This document shows, piece by piece, positions 35,801 through 44,433 of a stretch of DNA of 64,000 nt (position 1 is its first letter; every line of letters begins with the position of its first letter). This DNA is from DATMQA01 sp035566895. GTDB taxonomy: Bacteria > Verrucomicrobiota > Verrucomicrobiia > Limisphaerales > UBA8199. The notes below the pieces were generated by a model. That model was not told where the DNA came from. It made no database searches and saw only the letters and a program-made list of their open reading frames with translations. A program made the translations under genes and the position numbers. The DNA lies in NCBI GenBank assembly GCA_035566895.1, contig DATMQA010000162.1:27136-91135 (forward strand). Reading direction: 5' to 3'.

Positions 35801-38057
35801 CCTGACGCCAGTGGGCAACGGCCTCAGCGGCGTGCTGTTCAGCGACCAGGCCTCGCGCAATTCGATTGGCGGAACAGCGGTTGGCGAGGGCAATTTCATC
35901 GCTTTCAACGGCCACAACGGCATCACTTTGAGTGCCACCGCCGGCCAGCGCAACGCGCTGCTGGGGAATCGCATTTTTTCGGATGGGGCCCTGGGAATCG
36001 ATCTCGGGGACGACGGTGTAACGCTCAACGGCACTGGCAATACTAACGGCCCCAACCAAGCGCAGAGTTTTCCAGTCCTCACCGACGCGCAGGCCATCGC
36101 CGGCACCACGACCATTTACGGGGGAGCGACCGGCCCGCCCAACGTGCCAGGCCGAATCGAGTTCTTTCTTAACGACGCGCCAAACCCGTCCGGCTACGGC
36201 GAGGGCAAGTTGTTCATCGGGGCCATTTTTGTCAGCTTCGATGCCAATGGTGCCGCGTCATTCGCGGCGCCTTTCCCGCTCGACGCCGCTTACACCCAGT
36301 TCATCACCGCCACCGCCACCGACTCGCGCGGGAATACTTCCGAGTTCAGCCGCGCGGTTCAGGTTCGGACGCCGCCCGTGCTCCAGGCGCAGCCGGTCAG
36401 CACTAACGCGCCGGTGGGTGGTGCGGCCGCCTTTTGCGCCACGGCTGTCGGCACACCGCCGATCCAATATCAATGGCGGCTCAACGGCATCAACATCCCC
36501 GGCGCTACCAACCAATGCTATTTCATTTCCGCCGCTGACGTGACCAACGGGGGTAGCTACTCGGTCGTGGTTGGCAATGTCCTGGGGGCTCTGGCGACCG
36601 AAACAGCCTCCCTGACCCTTCCGATAACCAACATCCAGGGAGCGGACTTTTTCTCCAACCGGGTGAGCCTGTTCGGGGTCAGCGGCCAGGTCGCCGGCCA
36701 GAATCGCGGTGCGACGGCTGAGCCCGGCGAACCGCTGCATGCGGGCAAACCCGGCGGTAAATCAGTATGGTACACCTGGATGCCGCAAGACACCGGTGTT
36801 AGCACCATCGGAACGATCGGCAGCACCTTCGACACCTTGCTGGCCGTTTATACCGGGTCGATTGTCAGCAACCTCACGAGCCGGGCGAGCGATGTAGTCA
36901 GCGGCGGCCATTACACCAGCCGAGCGCGTTTCAACGCGATCAACGGCGCTCCCTATCAAATCGCCATCGACGGCTTTGGCGGCGATAGCGGGGACTACGT
37001 CTTTAGCTGGTCGGAGGTGGACACACCACATCTGCTGCCGGTCTTCCGGGTGCCGCCCACGAACGAGACCGTGACCCTCGGCAGCACCGCGACCTTCACG
37101 ACGGTGGCCGTCCGCGTGTGCGGCGACGGCCATGAGAATTGTCCAAACCCGAGCCATTACCCGCCCGAAGACGTGCTGCCGGGACTTGGCTTCCAATGGT
37201 TTTTCTACGGCAGCCCGATTCCCGGCGCCACCTCGACCAGCCTGACGCTCAGCAACGTTCAGCCCAGCCAGGTCGGCAACTACACCGTGCAGGTTTCGAC
37301 CCGATGGCAAACCAACGAGAGCGAAATCGCCTTTTTGCAAATCAACGAGACCGGCGGTACGGCCCAGCACGTGCAGGCGGCCGACCAATTCCTCGATGCA
37401 GTGGACGGCAATCCGCTGCTCATCGGGGCCATCGCCACCGGTGGGGGGCAGTCGAATGGACCGCTGGCGGGCACGGTGGTCAGCGGCTATACCGGCACGC
37501 AGATCTTTAACACGGGGGGCAGCGGCACCAGCCCGAACGAGGTGATTTGTGGAGTGATCGGCGGGGCGTCGGAATGGATTGCGTTTGTCCCGCTCAGTTC
37601 GGGCAATCTCCTGCTGACGACCGATGGCAGTTTGTTCCCGACGGTCATGGCAGTGTTCGTTCGGTCGGCCACGAACCCGGCGGTCCTGGTGCAAGTCGGT
37701 TGCGCCAAGACCAACGGGGTTAACGGCCTGGGCAGCGAGCTGACCTTCCCGGTAGCGGCGGGCCAAACCAATTACATCGATGTGGATGGCATCAACGGCG
37801 TCACCGGCGTCCTGCAATTAAACTACAGCCTCGTTACCCTGGCGTCGCTGACGTTTGTGGGCTTGACGCCACAAGGCGCGCCCCATGTCCAACTCAGCGG
37901 CCGCGCGGGCTTGCATTTCACTATCCAGGCCTCAACCAATCTGGCCAACTGGGTGCCGCTGGTGACCACCAACTCCACCACCGGCACGTTTGATTACATC
38001 GATACCGCCGCGCCCCTCCCGTCCCGCAGGTACTACCGCGCGCTACTGTTGCCGTGA
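32892..38057 (+). CDS. Giant exported protein: HYR-like repeats, beta-helix, Ig and C-terminal module
   Basis: 1,721 residues from a TTG at 32892; GTG codons at 32934 or 32940 give a tidier signal peptide (GLLICGLVLWANTAVFA). In order: an N-terminal unclassified beta domain, two PKD-like domains (~275-450), and three nearly identical 83-residue HYR-type repeats with four Cys each (~450-698). A fourth divergent HYR (CQTNIIAAEAPRDSGGAA) comes next, then a NosD-like beta-helix (TNTLDSGPGSLRQALLDAN to ~1120). Two Ig-like domains surround a KSVWYTWMPQDTG lectin-like domain. The C-terminal module (FTIQASTNLANWVPL ... YYRALLLP) is shared with neighbours. HYR domains mediate adhesion in other proteins, so a surface adhesin is likely. 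Highly conserved repeats at the nucleotide level imply recent duplication. Confidence 0.8.
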   Translation: MILRISTVPWRLIPVKVSEKHDTAALRPPAYRQGLLICGLVLWANTAVFAGASGRLDQGANGPTAAPTSPINWLNGNLTTNNCHYVEGQSVPCRLVLTGLTGGPHVGVIEWDIVNSGKDAFDYITHYNRIAQLVDPLSGLTDSFTAPSTVPIPVPIPTLTVNGLPQPQTSFGALSAGENLMTIYNGTITALTYITNGQGNLGDLGATQSPVDLQIEFDTTNSTVVLAWGGHLAARLYWGAGHSAGGAPGAPYHMRFTALDGAATSQDLSVDGPAVCVPPTNSLAGPNAVCGGTTNTYSDTSDGAAFVWSLVGNGTLLAPATNSTVTVLAGAAGSYTLTVTATASGLAGACASTASQTVTVNPLPACAISGPSPVCPLSLSNVYSGPAGMASYAWAISGYGSLVGPTNTPTVSVTAAGLCGQNFTLALQLTDTNGCASACSLDVPVNNGSTPPTFVMFPADAVVECPNSTLPTATGQPTATDTCSTASIAFADTTTSGLCSNQVVRTITRAWTATDACGNSVTQSQVITVKDTTPPTFVMFPADAVVECPNSTLPTATGQPTATDTCSTASITFADTTTSGLCSNQMVRTITRAWTATDACGNSVTQSQVITVKDTTPPTFVTFPADAVVECPNSTLPTATGQPTATDTCSTASITFADTTTSGLCSNQVVRTITRAWTATDACGNSVTQSQVITVKDTTAPQIICQTNIIAAEAPRDSGGAAVSFPPALASDTCDPNPLVFSFPAAGSVFPNGSNTVTCVAMDACGNTNSCTFDVRVIPYRLFVTNTLDSGPGSLRQALLDANDSPDQNLVLFKLPGAGPFTIQPLTPLPEITSPIIIDGWSQSGSNMPPTVALDGGGASNTIDGLVLVCSSNTVRGLVFSRFGTAIRLLSNGYNIIQGNFIGVDFTGTNQAANTGDGLYVSSPGNFIGGTTPGVANVLGGNAGNGIQIATSAAISNSVQGNFIGIAADGLTPVGNGLSGVLFSDQASRNSIGGTAVGEGNFIAFNGHNGITLSATAGQRNALLGNRIFSDGALGIDLGDDGVTLNGTGNTNGPNQAQSFPVLTDAQAIAGTTTIYGGATGPPNVPGRIEFFLNDAPNPSGYGEGKLFIGAIFVSFDANGAASFAAPFPLDAAYTQFITATATDSRGNTSEFSRAVQVRTPPVLQAQPVSTNAPVGGAAAFCATAVGTPPIQYQWRLNGINIPGATNQCYFISAADVTNGGSYSVVVGNVLGALATETASLTLPITNIQGADFFSNRVSLFGVSGQVAGQNRGATAEPGEPLHAGKPGGKSVWYTWMPQDTGVSTIGTIGSTFDTLLAVYTGSIVSNLTSRASDVVSGGHYTSRARFNAINGAPYQIAIDGFGGDSGDYVFSWSEVDTPHLLPVFRVPPTNETVTLGSTATFTTVAVRVCGDGHENCPNPSHYPPEDVLPGLGFQWFFYGSPIPGATSTSLTLSNVQPSQVGNYTVQVSTRWQTNESEIAFLQINETGGTAQHVQAADQFLDAVDGNPLLIGAIATGGGQSNGPLAGTVVSGYTGTQIFNTGGSGTSPNEVICGVIGGASEWIAFVPLSSGNLLLTTDGSLFPTVMAVFVRSATNPAVLVQVGCAKTNGVNGLGSELTFPVAAGQTNYIDVDGINGVTGVLQLNYSLVTLASLTFVGLTPQGAPHVQLSGRAGLHFTIQASTNLANWVPLVTTNSTTGTFDYIDTAAPLPSRRYYRALLLP
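34241..34987. repeat. Three near-identical 249-bp tandem coding repeats
   Basis: Units of 249 bases (34241-34489, 34490-34738, 34739-34987) differ at only scattered, mostly third-codon positions, with coding substitutions such as I/T and M/T. Each encodes one HYR-like domain of the giant exported protein. The register is exact, so copy-number change would keep the frame. Confidence 0.9.
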
Positions 38058-38090
38058 GCGACATGACGGCAGCCGGAAAGGTTGTCGGCC

Positions 38091-40109
38091 TTATTTCTCT
38101 CTGAGGATGGTGTAAGTGGCCCAGTTGTCGGGAAGGGTTTCTTTGGCGAGGTCGGCGATGCGTTTGAGATAGAATTGGGAGGGACCGTCGTTGGGACGCA
38201 GTTCGAGCACTTGGCGGAAGCCCAGCACGGCCAATTCCAAGTCGCGGTGTTCGAAGGTATTGAGGGCCTCGGCGAAGGCCTGGCGCCAGGGGCGGGTGGC
38301 TTCGTCGGCGTCGGGCCGGCCGATCAATTCGTAAACGGCGACCAGGCCCGCGAACCCCTTCAATTGGAAGCTTCCCAGCGGGCGGGTCAGCATGCGTTCG
38401 CCGACAGCATCCTTAGTAGCGCCGCTGAGCAGGCAATCGGTGCCGAGGTGTTTGTTCAGGCCCTCGAGGCGGGAGGCGAGATTGACGCTCTCACCCAGGG
38501 CCGTGTAATCAACGCGCTCGACGCTGCCGAAGTTGCCAACGTTGGCCACACCCGTGTGCAAGCCGATGCGGGTGTGCAGCGTGCGTCCGCGGATGGGTTG
38601 GGCGGTCTGTTCGCGGAACAGCAGCGCAGCCTCGCAGGCCAGCAGCGCATGGTCCTCGTGGGGGTCGGGCGCGTTCCAGAAGGCGAAAATCGCGTCGCCG
38701 ATGTACTTGGCCACAGTGCCGTCGGCTTTGTGAATGCACTTGGCAATGGCGTTGTCGAAATAGTGATTCATCAGTCCGGCCAATTCGTCCGGGTCCATGC
38801 CCTCGGCGATGGTCGTGAAATCGGCGATGTCGCTGAAAAACAAGGTGAGTGTCTGCTGGGTGGCACCGGGCTTGAGTAAATCCCGCGACCCAGCGAATTT
38901 TTTCACCAGTTTGGGCGGCAGATAGAACCGCAGGGTCTGAAGGTAAAGCCGTTTTTCGACGTAGAGTTGGACCGAGTTGAACAGGACCGACCAGGCCAGC
39001 GCGAGGGTGATCTGAGCAGCTACGAGGAGCCACGGAAACCAAACCAGTCCATGAACAAAGCCCAGATAGGCAGACCAGGCAACTGCCCCCAGGCACACAA
39101 TAGCAACGCCCGTGGCCCAGATGGGGCGGAACTGGACCAGGCCCCAACCAAACACCAGGCCGGCTGCCAGCAGTAGCAGCCGCTCGGTCCCAAAAGCAAT
39201 CCGCTTGAGCCAGTCCCCGCGAAGCAGGTTGAGAAAAGCGGTGGCTTGGATTTCGACGCCTGGGCTGAAGAGCGCCTCCTGCTGTTCCGCCATCTTTTTG
39301 GAGAGCCAGAACGAAAACGGGTTGGCGTATTCGTCCTTTCGGTCGCCAGCGAACTTGGTTTGGAGGCGGGCGCCGACGAAAACAGTCTTGCCGCGAAAAA
39401 ACTCGTCGCGGGTGGCGGCGGGGTCCAGGGCGTCGGCGTAGCTGACCCAGGGGATGAAGTTGGGCGGGCCGTAGTAGTTCATCCAGCGCGGGACATCCTC
39501 GAGGCGGTCGTCTTTGGCGACCTTGGCGCCGGCCAAACCGGCGGCCACCCACGACAGACTTGAGAGCGGATTATCGCCGCGCGGCGTGTGTTGCCGGACG
39601 ACCAGGTCTGAATCGGGGACCAGTTCGTCCGAACCCATGCCGGCGGCGGCGTCGCGCAGCAGGTCGAACGGGGGAATGATTTGCTTCTCGCCGGGACCGA
39701 CGCGGACGTTGTCAGCGGCCAGCACGACGCGCCCGCTGGCTTTGATGGCGGCGGCCAACCGGGCATCGGCGGCGGGATGGTTCGAGTTGGGATCGCTGAA
39801 GACAATGTCGAACACGATCGCCCGGGCGCCGGCGCCAGTAAGGCGGTCCACCAGGCGCGCATGAATCGAGCGGTCCCAGGGGGCGTTGAGCGGTTGGCCG
39901 AGTTTCCGGTGTGACTCCTCGTCCAGGCAAACCACGACGGCCTCGGTCACGGGCTGATCGCCACGCCAGACATGCAACAGATCGTAGCTGGAGCGGACGA
40001 GGCCCGCGCCGAGGCGGAACTCATGCAAGACCAGGCCGCAAGCGGCGGCGAGAATGACTCCGACGGCGGCGGCCAGGTGAGCGCGGTTGAGTTTGGGGAC
40101 CAGGGTCAC
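38091..40109 (-). CDS. CHASE2-domain adenylate/guanylate cyclase (class III)
   Basis: 672 residues. An N-terminal transmembrane helix (AHLAAAVGVILAAACGLVL) is followed by a periplasmic CHASE2 sensor domain (ARAIVFDIVFSDPN, KTVFVGA). Then come three hydrophobic helices (LLLLAAGLVFGWGLV, AIVCLGAVAWSAYL, LLVAAQITLALAWSVL), and then the class III cyclase domain. FFSDIADFT and YIGDAIFAFW supply the metal Asp pair, and LGESVNLASRLEGLN supplies the substrate and transition-state residues. Product (cAMP or cGMP) is not certain from the sequence alone. It lies directly downstream of the FecR-TPR-barrel gene on the same strand, separated by 68 bases that contain a 15-bp hairpin. Confidence 0.92.
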   Translation of the reverse strand: MTLVPKLNRAHLAAAVGVILAAACGLVLHEFRLGAGLVRSSYDLLHVWRGDQPVTEAVVVCLDEESHRKLGQPLNAPWDRSIHARLVDRLTGAGARAIVFDIVFSDPNSNHPAADARLAAAIKASGRVVLAADNVRVGPGEKQIIPPFDLLRDAAAGMGSDELVPDSDLVVRQHTPRGDNPLSSLSWVAAGLAGAKVAKDDRLEDVPRWMNYYGPPNFIPWVSYADALDPAATRDEFFRGKTVFVGARLQTKFAGDRKDEYANPFSFWLSKKMAEQQEALFSPGVEIQATAFLNLLRGDWLKRIAFGTERLLLLAAGLVFGWGLVQFRPIWATGVAIVCLGAVAWSAYLGFVHGLVWFPWLLVAAQITLALAWSVLFNSVQLYVEKRLYLQTLRFYLPPKLVKKFAGSRDLLKPGATQQTLTLFFSDIADFTTIAEGMDPDELAGLMNHYFDNAIAKCIHKADGTVAKYIGDAIFAFWNAPDPHEDHALLACEAALLFREQTAQPIRGRTLHTRIGLHTGVANVGNFGSVERVDYTALGESVNLASRLEGLNKHLGTDCLLSGATKDAVGERMLTRPLGSFQLKGFAGLVAVYELIGRPDADEATRPWRQAFAEALNTFEHRDLELAVLGFRQVLELRPNDGPSQFYLKRIADLAKETLPDNWATYTILREK

Positions 40110-40123
40110 GTTGCTATTCTATC

Positions 40124-40178
40124 GCCACAAAAAGGCACAAAGAGTTTCTTTTTGTGACTTTGGGTGCCTTTTTGTGGC
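40124..40178 (-). terminator. Perfect 15-bp inverted repeat between the FecR-barrel and cyclase genes
   Basis: GCCACAAAAAGGCAC (40124-40138) and GTGCCTTTTTGTGGC (40164-40178) are perfect reverse complements. The right arm touches the stop codon of the upstream (FecR-barrel) gene. The words match the CACAAAAAGGCAC dispersed family. It could be a terminator, a processing site or an attenuator that sets the ratio of the two products. Confidence 0.5.
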
Positions 40179-43100
40179 TAAAAATCCAATTTCAGACTCA
40201 AGGTGAGGATACGTTCGCGGGGCAGCTCGTTGTAAAGGGTCAGCGGGTTAAGGCGGTAATCGCGGTCGGTCAAGTTGAGCAGGCCAACGCGAGCCTCGGC
40301 GCGGCGTTGGAAGAAACGGTAACCCACAAAGAAGTTTAACTGCCAAAAATCCGCCCCGGCAATGTCGGGCGAATAATTTTGGTTGGACTGGTAGGACCAA
40401 AGGGCGTCGAACTGGGCGAAGAAGCCGCAGCGCGCCTGGTAGATGGCGGCGAGGTCGAGCTGGTGCAAGGTGGCGTCCACATTCTGGTAGAGGCTGGAGG
40501 CGCCGAACAGAGTGGGGTCAATTGCCGGGAAGCTGCTGTGCAGTTCGGCATCGGTGAGTTTGTAACGGGCGCCGACGGCAAAGCCCGCGGGCAGGAGTTG
40601 GTTGAGGGCGACGACCAGGGACTTTTCCTTGTAGTTCAACTCCTGGGTCGTGCTCGAGGGCGAATCGGGGATGGGCACCGTGGTGTCGCTGTTGGTGATA
40701 AGGCCAACGGTCCGGGTGGCATCGGACTTGAGGTATTCACCCTGGATGGTGAGGTAAGTGCCGGTGCGGAATTTCTGGTCCCAGCCCACGCCAAAGGTCT
40801 CGAAGCGAGTGCCCGGGACCAGGCCGGCGACGGATTCGGGGATGAGGCTGCGGAAGGCGTCGTTGAAGCCTGCCAGCTCGGTGGGTTCGAGCCGTACGCT
40901 GGTATCAAAGAACGAGCCGCCCAGCGAGCGGGAATAGATGCCGCGCAGGCGGGTGTCCTGGGTCGGTGTCCAGACAATCGCCGCTTTGGGGGAGACGCGG
41001 TCCTGGGATTGCTCGGCGTCGGTGATGGGCGAGGTATCAATATTGGCGGGGTAATGGAGGTGGTCGTAGGAGACGCCGCCGATGAGGCGGAGGGAATCGA
41101 GAAGCTGCCAATTGGCGTAGCCGTAGAGACTGAGGCGGTAGAGATCGGTGTGGTTGTCGAGATTGATTTGATTGATGGCGCCGATGGGGGGTGTGCGCTG
41201 GAGGAAGTCGCTGGTATCGGCGGGGGCGTTTTGGTAGCGGGCGCCGGCGATGAAGGTGAAGGGGTGAGTTTCCCAAACCTGCTGCGCTTCGGCCGAGTAA
41301 GCGGTGAGGTCGCGTTTAAAGTTAAACGAGTAAAAGCCCGGGTTTTGGACAAAGGTGACGGGGAAGGGAAAGGTCTGGGTGACGAGCGCGAGCAAAGCGG
41401 GGTTGGAATCCTGCAACTTGAGGGTGTCGTCGAAGCGGCTGAAAAGAAGGAGGGTATGGCTGCCGGGGGCCCACTCGCGGTGATAGCCCAAAAGGAGGTT
41501 GGGTTCCTGGGTTTCTTTGGCGCGCAAGGTTTGGCTGGCGCTGGCCTGGTTGTAGTACTGGTTGACATCGCCGGACTCGGCGTCGAAGTAACCGACTTGG
41601 AAAAAGAGGCTGTCCTTGTCGGTGAGCTGCTGTTTGAGGCGGAAGTCGAGTTCGAGTTGTTCGAGGTCGTTGTTGGGGCGGAAACCGTTGTCGTTGTGGT
41701 AAAATGAGTCGAAGGAGTAACTGGTGTTACCGAAGGTGCCGTATTGGGAGGCGCTCTGCCACCAATTGCCGCGGGACCAATATTCGGTGCGGGAGAACAG
41801 GCCGAGACCGTCGGCGGCAAAGAGCTTCGAGTATTCCTGCTGCGAAACGTTTTGGGAGAGGGACCCGGCGCCGACCGGGGCCAGCAAGTCGGCCAGGAGC
41901 AGCTCGCTGAACCATGGGGTTTCATAGCGCAGATTGATGAGCTTGGGGTCGCGCAAGGCGTCGTAACTGTTTGCCAGGAAGAGATGGGCGGAGTAATTGC
42001 CGTAATCGTCGTTGACGGCCTGAGCGGCTTCCTGAACGCTGCGGTCGAGCATCCCGTCGTCGCGGTAAATGGCGGCCAGATTGGCGCTGCGGACGGCCTG
42101 GTCCTGGTCGAGGAGCATGCGGGAACGAAAGAGACTGCGATTGTCGTTCAATTCCTTCGAGCGTTCGAGGTCGGTGACAGCGTCGTTGACCTGGTTGGCC
42201 TGTTCATCCAGCAGCGCTGCGTAAAGCCAGCCGGTGGGGTCATTGGGGTCCAGTCTCCTGGCGAGGTCCAACTCCTTGCGTGCGTGGGCCAGGTCATGAG
42301 CCTGCAGGAAGGCCTTGCCGAGGTAACCGCGCAGGACCGCTCGTTGGGGTTCGAGGGTGGCAGCGACCTGGAGGTCGGCGCGGCCGGCGGCGACAGCGAC
42401 GGCGCCGACATCGATGAGCCTTCGGTCCATGCCCTGCCGAATCTTGACGAGACCGCGCCCCAACCAGGCGTCTGCCAGGGCGCCGTCGGCCTGGATGGCC
42501 TGGTTAAACTGTGCCTGGGCTTCCGGGAACTTGCCCTTGGCCGCCAACAGAAAGCCTTTAAGGGTCAAGCCCTCCGCGTTCTGAGGGGACAAGGCGAGGC
42601 CACGGTCGAGCGCCGAGAGCGCGGCCTCGGTCCGGCCGAAGCTGAACTCAAGATCGGCGACCCGCACCCAAGCGGCGCCGAACTGTGGCGATTTTATCGT
42701 CGCCTGGCGGGCGGCCGTCAGGGCGTCGGCCAGTTGCCCCTGTGATTGCAGATAATACGAGCGCGCGAGCCATTCGCTGCCGGTTGTGGGCGGCGGCAGT
42801 TCAAGTAGCGTCTGATGTTTCACCGCCGCGATGACAGTTTGGAGCGCGTTGGCCACCGGTGAGGGCGAGCGCAGGTCTTTGAGGTCGGCCTCGGTTTGCT
42901 GGACCTGGCCGGCAGTCAGCCCCACCGCGGCGTGAAACAGGCGTTCGGCATCTGAAGCCGGGGGGCGGTTGGTTGGGAAACGCTCGAGCGCCAGCAGCAA
43001 GGCGCCCTGCCGATAGCTGTCCAAAGCCGGTTTGAGGGTTTGTTGTTCCGGCTGGGTCAACCCGAGTTCAACCGGATCGACGACGGCCGGGTAGTAGAGG

Positions 43101-43783
43101 ACCCACTGAATTACATTGATCGCGTTGATTAACGCGGTTTTGGCCGGTGGCTGACCCGGCTCAACGGTCGCTTGCTCTCCCCGGTTGAGCGACACCGCGC
43201 CCTGGGAGTTGGTCACGTCGATTTGGCCATCCATCAAGGCCACCTCGGTGCGGCCATCCTCGGCCACCGCCAGATTAAATTCAGTGCCCCGTATGGCCCC
43301 CGAAGCCACGGGCGTGTGGAACTGGATCTCGGTGGGGCGCTCGCGGCTGAAAAAGTAGGTGGCCCCGCTGCGCAGGTCGAGCTGGGGTTTGTCCGCCGGC
43401 TTTGCGGGCGGACGGATTTCGAGGGTGGTCAACTCTGCGACACGGGCGACGCTGAGTTCGGACCAGCGCAAGGCCGCCCGGCTCCTCGTGCCGGTCCGCA
43501 GCCGATCGCCGGCACGCAGCCGGTCACCTGCATGAGCGGCATCCCAGCCGGCGGCACCTGCGCGGGCGAGCTCCACTTTGCCCTCCACCTCCACCAACTC
43601 GCAGGATGAAGCCGGTGTCTCAGCCGCCTCAGCCCGGCTGTGCGCCGCGACGCCGGAAATCAGCAACAGCAGCAATCTGCCTGCGCCAGCGACCGTGCGG
43701 GAACGGGAATGGAGGCCGTCCCAGCCCGGCAGCGACCGCCTGCGACTGAGCATAAAAAATGAGCGCGCCGTGCGAGTGGCCAT
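40178..43783 (-). CDS. FecR-TPR-outer-membrane beta-barrel fusion protein
   Basis: 1,201 residues from the ATG at 43783 (an ATG at 43753 is possible). A signal peptide (GAGRLLLLLISGVAAHSRAEA) precedes a FecR domain of ~150 residues (SCELVEVEGKVEL ... TPVASGAIRGTEFNLAV ... VSLNRGEQATV). About ten TPR-like helical units follow (e.g. GQLADALTAARQATIKSPQF). The last ~550 residues form an outer-membrane beta-barrel with alternating aromatic strands (FRLKQQLTDKDSLFFQVGYF, YGYANWQLLDSLRLIGGVSY). It ends in terminal Phe (LKLDF), the BAM recognition signal. It looks like a TonB-dependent receptor barrel without the plug domain or TonB box. FecR domains elsewhere transmit iron-siderophore signals to sigma factors; here FecR and TPR replace the plug. 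It is paired with the CHASE2 cyclase. Confidence 0.82.
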   Translation of the reverse strand: MATRTARSFFMLSRRRSLPGWDGLHSRSRTVAGAGRLLLLLISGVAAHSRAEAAETPASSCELVEVEGKVELARAGAAGWDAAHAGDRLRAGDRLRTGTRSRAALRWSELSVARVAELTTLEIRPPAKPADKPQLDLRSGATYFFSRERPTEIQFHTPVASGAIRGTEFNLAVAEDGRTEVALMDGQIDVTNSQGAVSLNRGEQATVEPGQPPAKTALINAINVIQWVLYYPAVVDPVELGLTQPEQQTLKPALDSYRQGALLLALERFPTNRPPASDAERLFHAAVGLTAGQVQQTEADLKDLRSPSPVANALQTVIAAVKHQTLLELPPPTTGSEWLARSYYLQSQGQLADALTAARQATIKSPQFGAAWVRVADLEFSFGRTEAALSALDRGLALSPQNAEGLTLKGFLLAAKGKFPEAQAQFNQAIQADGALADAWLGRGLVKIRQGMDRRLIDVGAVAVAAGRADLQVAATLEPQRAVLRGYLGKAFLQAHDLAHARKELDLARRLDPNDPTGWLYAALLDEQANQVNDAVTDLERSKELNDNRSLFRSRMLLDQDQAVRSANLAAIYRDDGMLDRSVQEAAQAVNDDYGNYSAHLFLANSYDALRDPKLINLRYETPWFSELLLADLLAPVGAGSLSQNVSQQEYSKLFAADGLGLFSRTEYWSRGNWWQSASQYGTFGNTSYSFDSFYHNDNGFRPNNDLEQLELDFRLKQQLTDKDSLFFQVGYFDAESGDVNQYYNQASASQTLRAKETQEPNLLLGYHREWAPGSHTLLLFSRFDDTLKLQDSNPALLALVTQTFPFPVTFVQNPGFYSFNFKRDLTAYSAEAQQVWETHPFTFIAGARYQNAPADTSDFLQRTPPIGAINQINLDNHTDLYRLSLYGYANWQLLDSLRLIGGVSYDHLHYPANIDTSPITDAEQSQDRVSPKAAIVWTPTQDTRLRGIYSRSLGGSFFDTSVRLEPTELAGFNDAFRSLIPESVAGLVPGTRFETFGVGWDQKFRTGTYLTIQGEYLKSDATRTVGLITNSDTTVPIPDSPSSTTQELNYKEKSLVVALNQLLPAGFAVGARYKLTDAELHSSFPAIDPTLFGASSLYQNVDATLHQLDLAAIYQARCGFFAQFDALWSYQSNQNYSPDIAGADFWQLNFFVGYRFFQRRAEARVGLLNLTDRDYRLNPLTLYNELPRERILTLSLKLDF

Positions 43784-44008
43784 AAGGAATCGCGCCAGCC
43801 TAAATGAGGTCGCGTCATTTTCAAGCAAAATCTCACGCGTCCGCTGGATCCAATCCGAATCCAAATCACTGAATCGCCAATCGTCAAACCAATGGCATCT
43901 CGTGGATTTTAGTTTCCATACCGTTTGTTGACCGATTTGACCGGGTTTTGGGGCGGAGAAAATACCTTTTTTGGGTTCGGATAGGTTCGGATGGGTTCGG
44001 GGCCGGAG

Positions 44009-44040
44009 GGAGATGATGGATGATGGATGATGGATGATGG
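44009..44040. repeat. GATGGATGATGG simple word array
   Basis: Four to five GATGATGG/GGATGATGG units upstream of the FecR-barrel start, in the 43784-44433 gap. The GGATG word also occurs at the lpxL/waaF junction. Confidence 0.6.
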
Positions 44041-44207
44041 CGACTTTGAAAGATCGCCCGCATGCCATAAAAGGCTCCTGTTTGTTATTGGTCTTTTGCC
44101 CGCATCGTCCGAATTTCCGCGGATTTGACCTAAGCAACCGGACGCCAGGGGCGCCTCGGCAGCGAAAACGCGATAGATGCTTCTACTAGTAATTCGTAGA
44201 AAAACCG

Positions 44208-44244
44208 AAAATCTTGCAAAAAATCTTTCAAAATCTTCGAAAAT
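44208..44244 (-). promoter_or_regulatory. Phased A-tract region upstream of the FecR-barrel gene
   Basis: Three AAAATCTT units with spacings of 12 and 10 bases, close to the helical repeat, so intrinsic DNA bending is likely. It lies 425 bases upstream of the gene on its promoter side, in the largest gap of this region. The rest of the gap holds the GATG array and the neighbour's terminator. No clear -10/-35 pair is seen. Confidence 0.35.
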
Positions 44245-44383
44245 GTGAACGCTTCCTCCGTGTACCGCCGTATTGGCGGTGGGAGCAGAGGTTTTCTTCG
44301 GAAATGGACACCTTTGCCGGGCTGGGGAGCCGAATCCCGCGCCGGACAAGAGGCGAGGAGGAGGTGGAAGCGGGGTGCAGAGC

Positions 44384-44409
44384 AAAAGACCGGGCCGAAG
44401 CCCGGTCTT
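44384..44409 (-). terminator. Rho-independent terminator of the giant lectin/PA14 gene
   Basis: Read on the minus strand: AAGACCGGGC, TTCG tetraloop, GCCCGGTCTTTT. The perfect 9-bp stem with a stable TTCG loop and T-run starts 24 bases past the stop codon. Confidence 0.85.
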
Positions 44410-44433
44410 ATCGCATTTCACTCAACGCTCCAA

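Noticed and set aside
40379..41707. A 442-residue open frame on the plus strand
   Set aside because: It lies entirely antisense to the FecR-TPR-barrel coding region; the Gly/Val-rich composition is that of an antisense frame.
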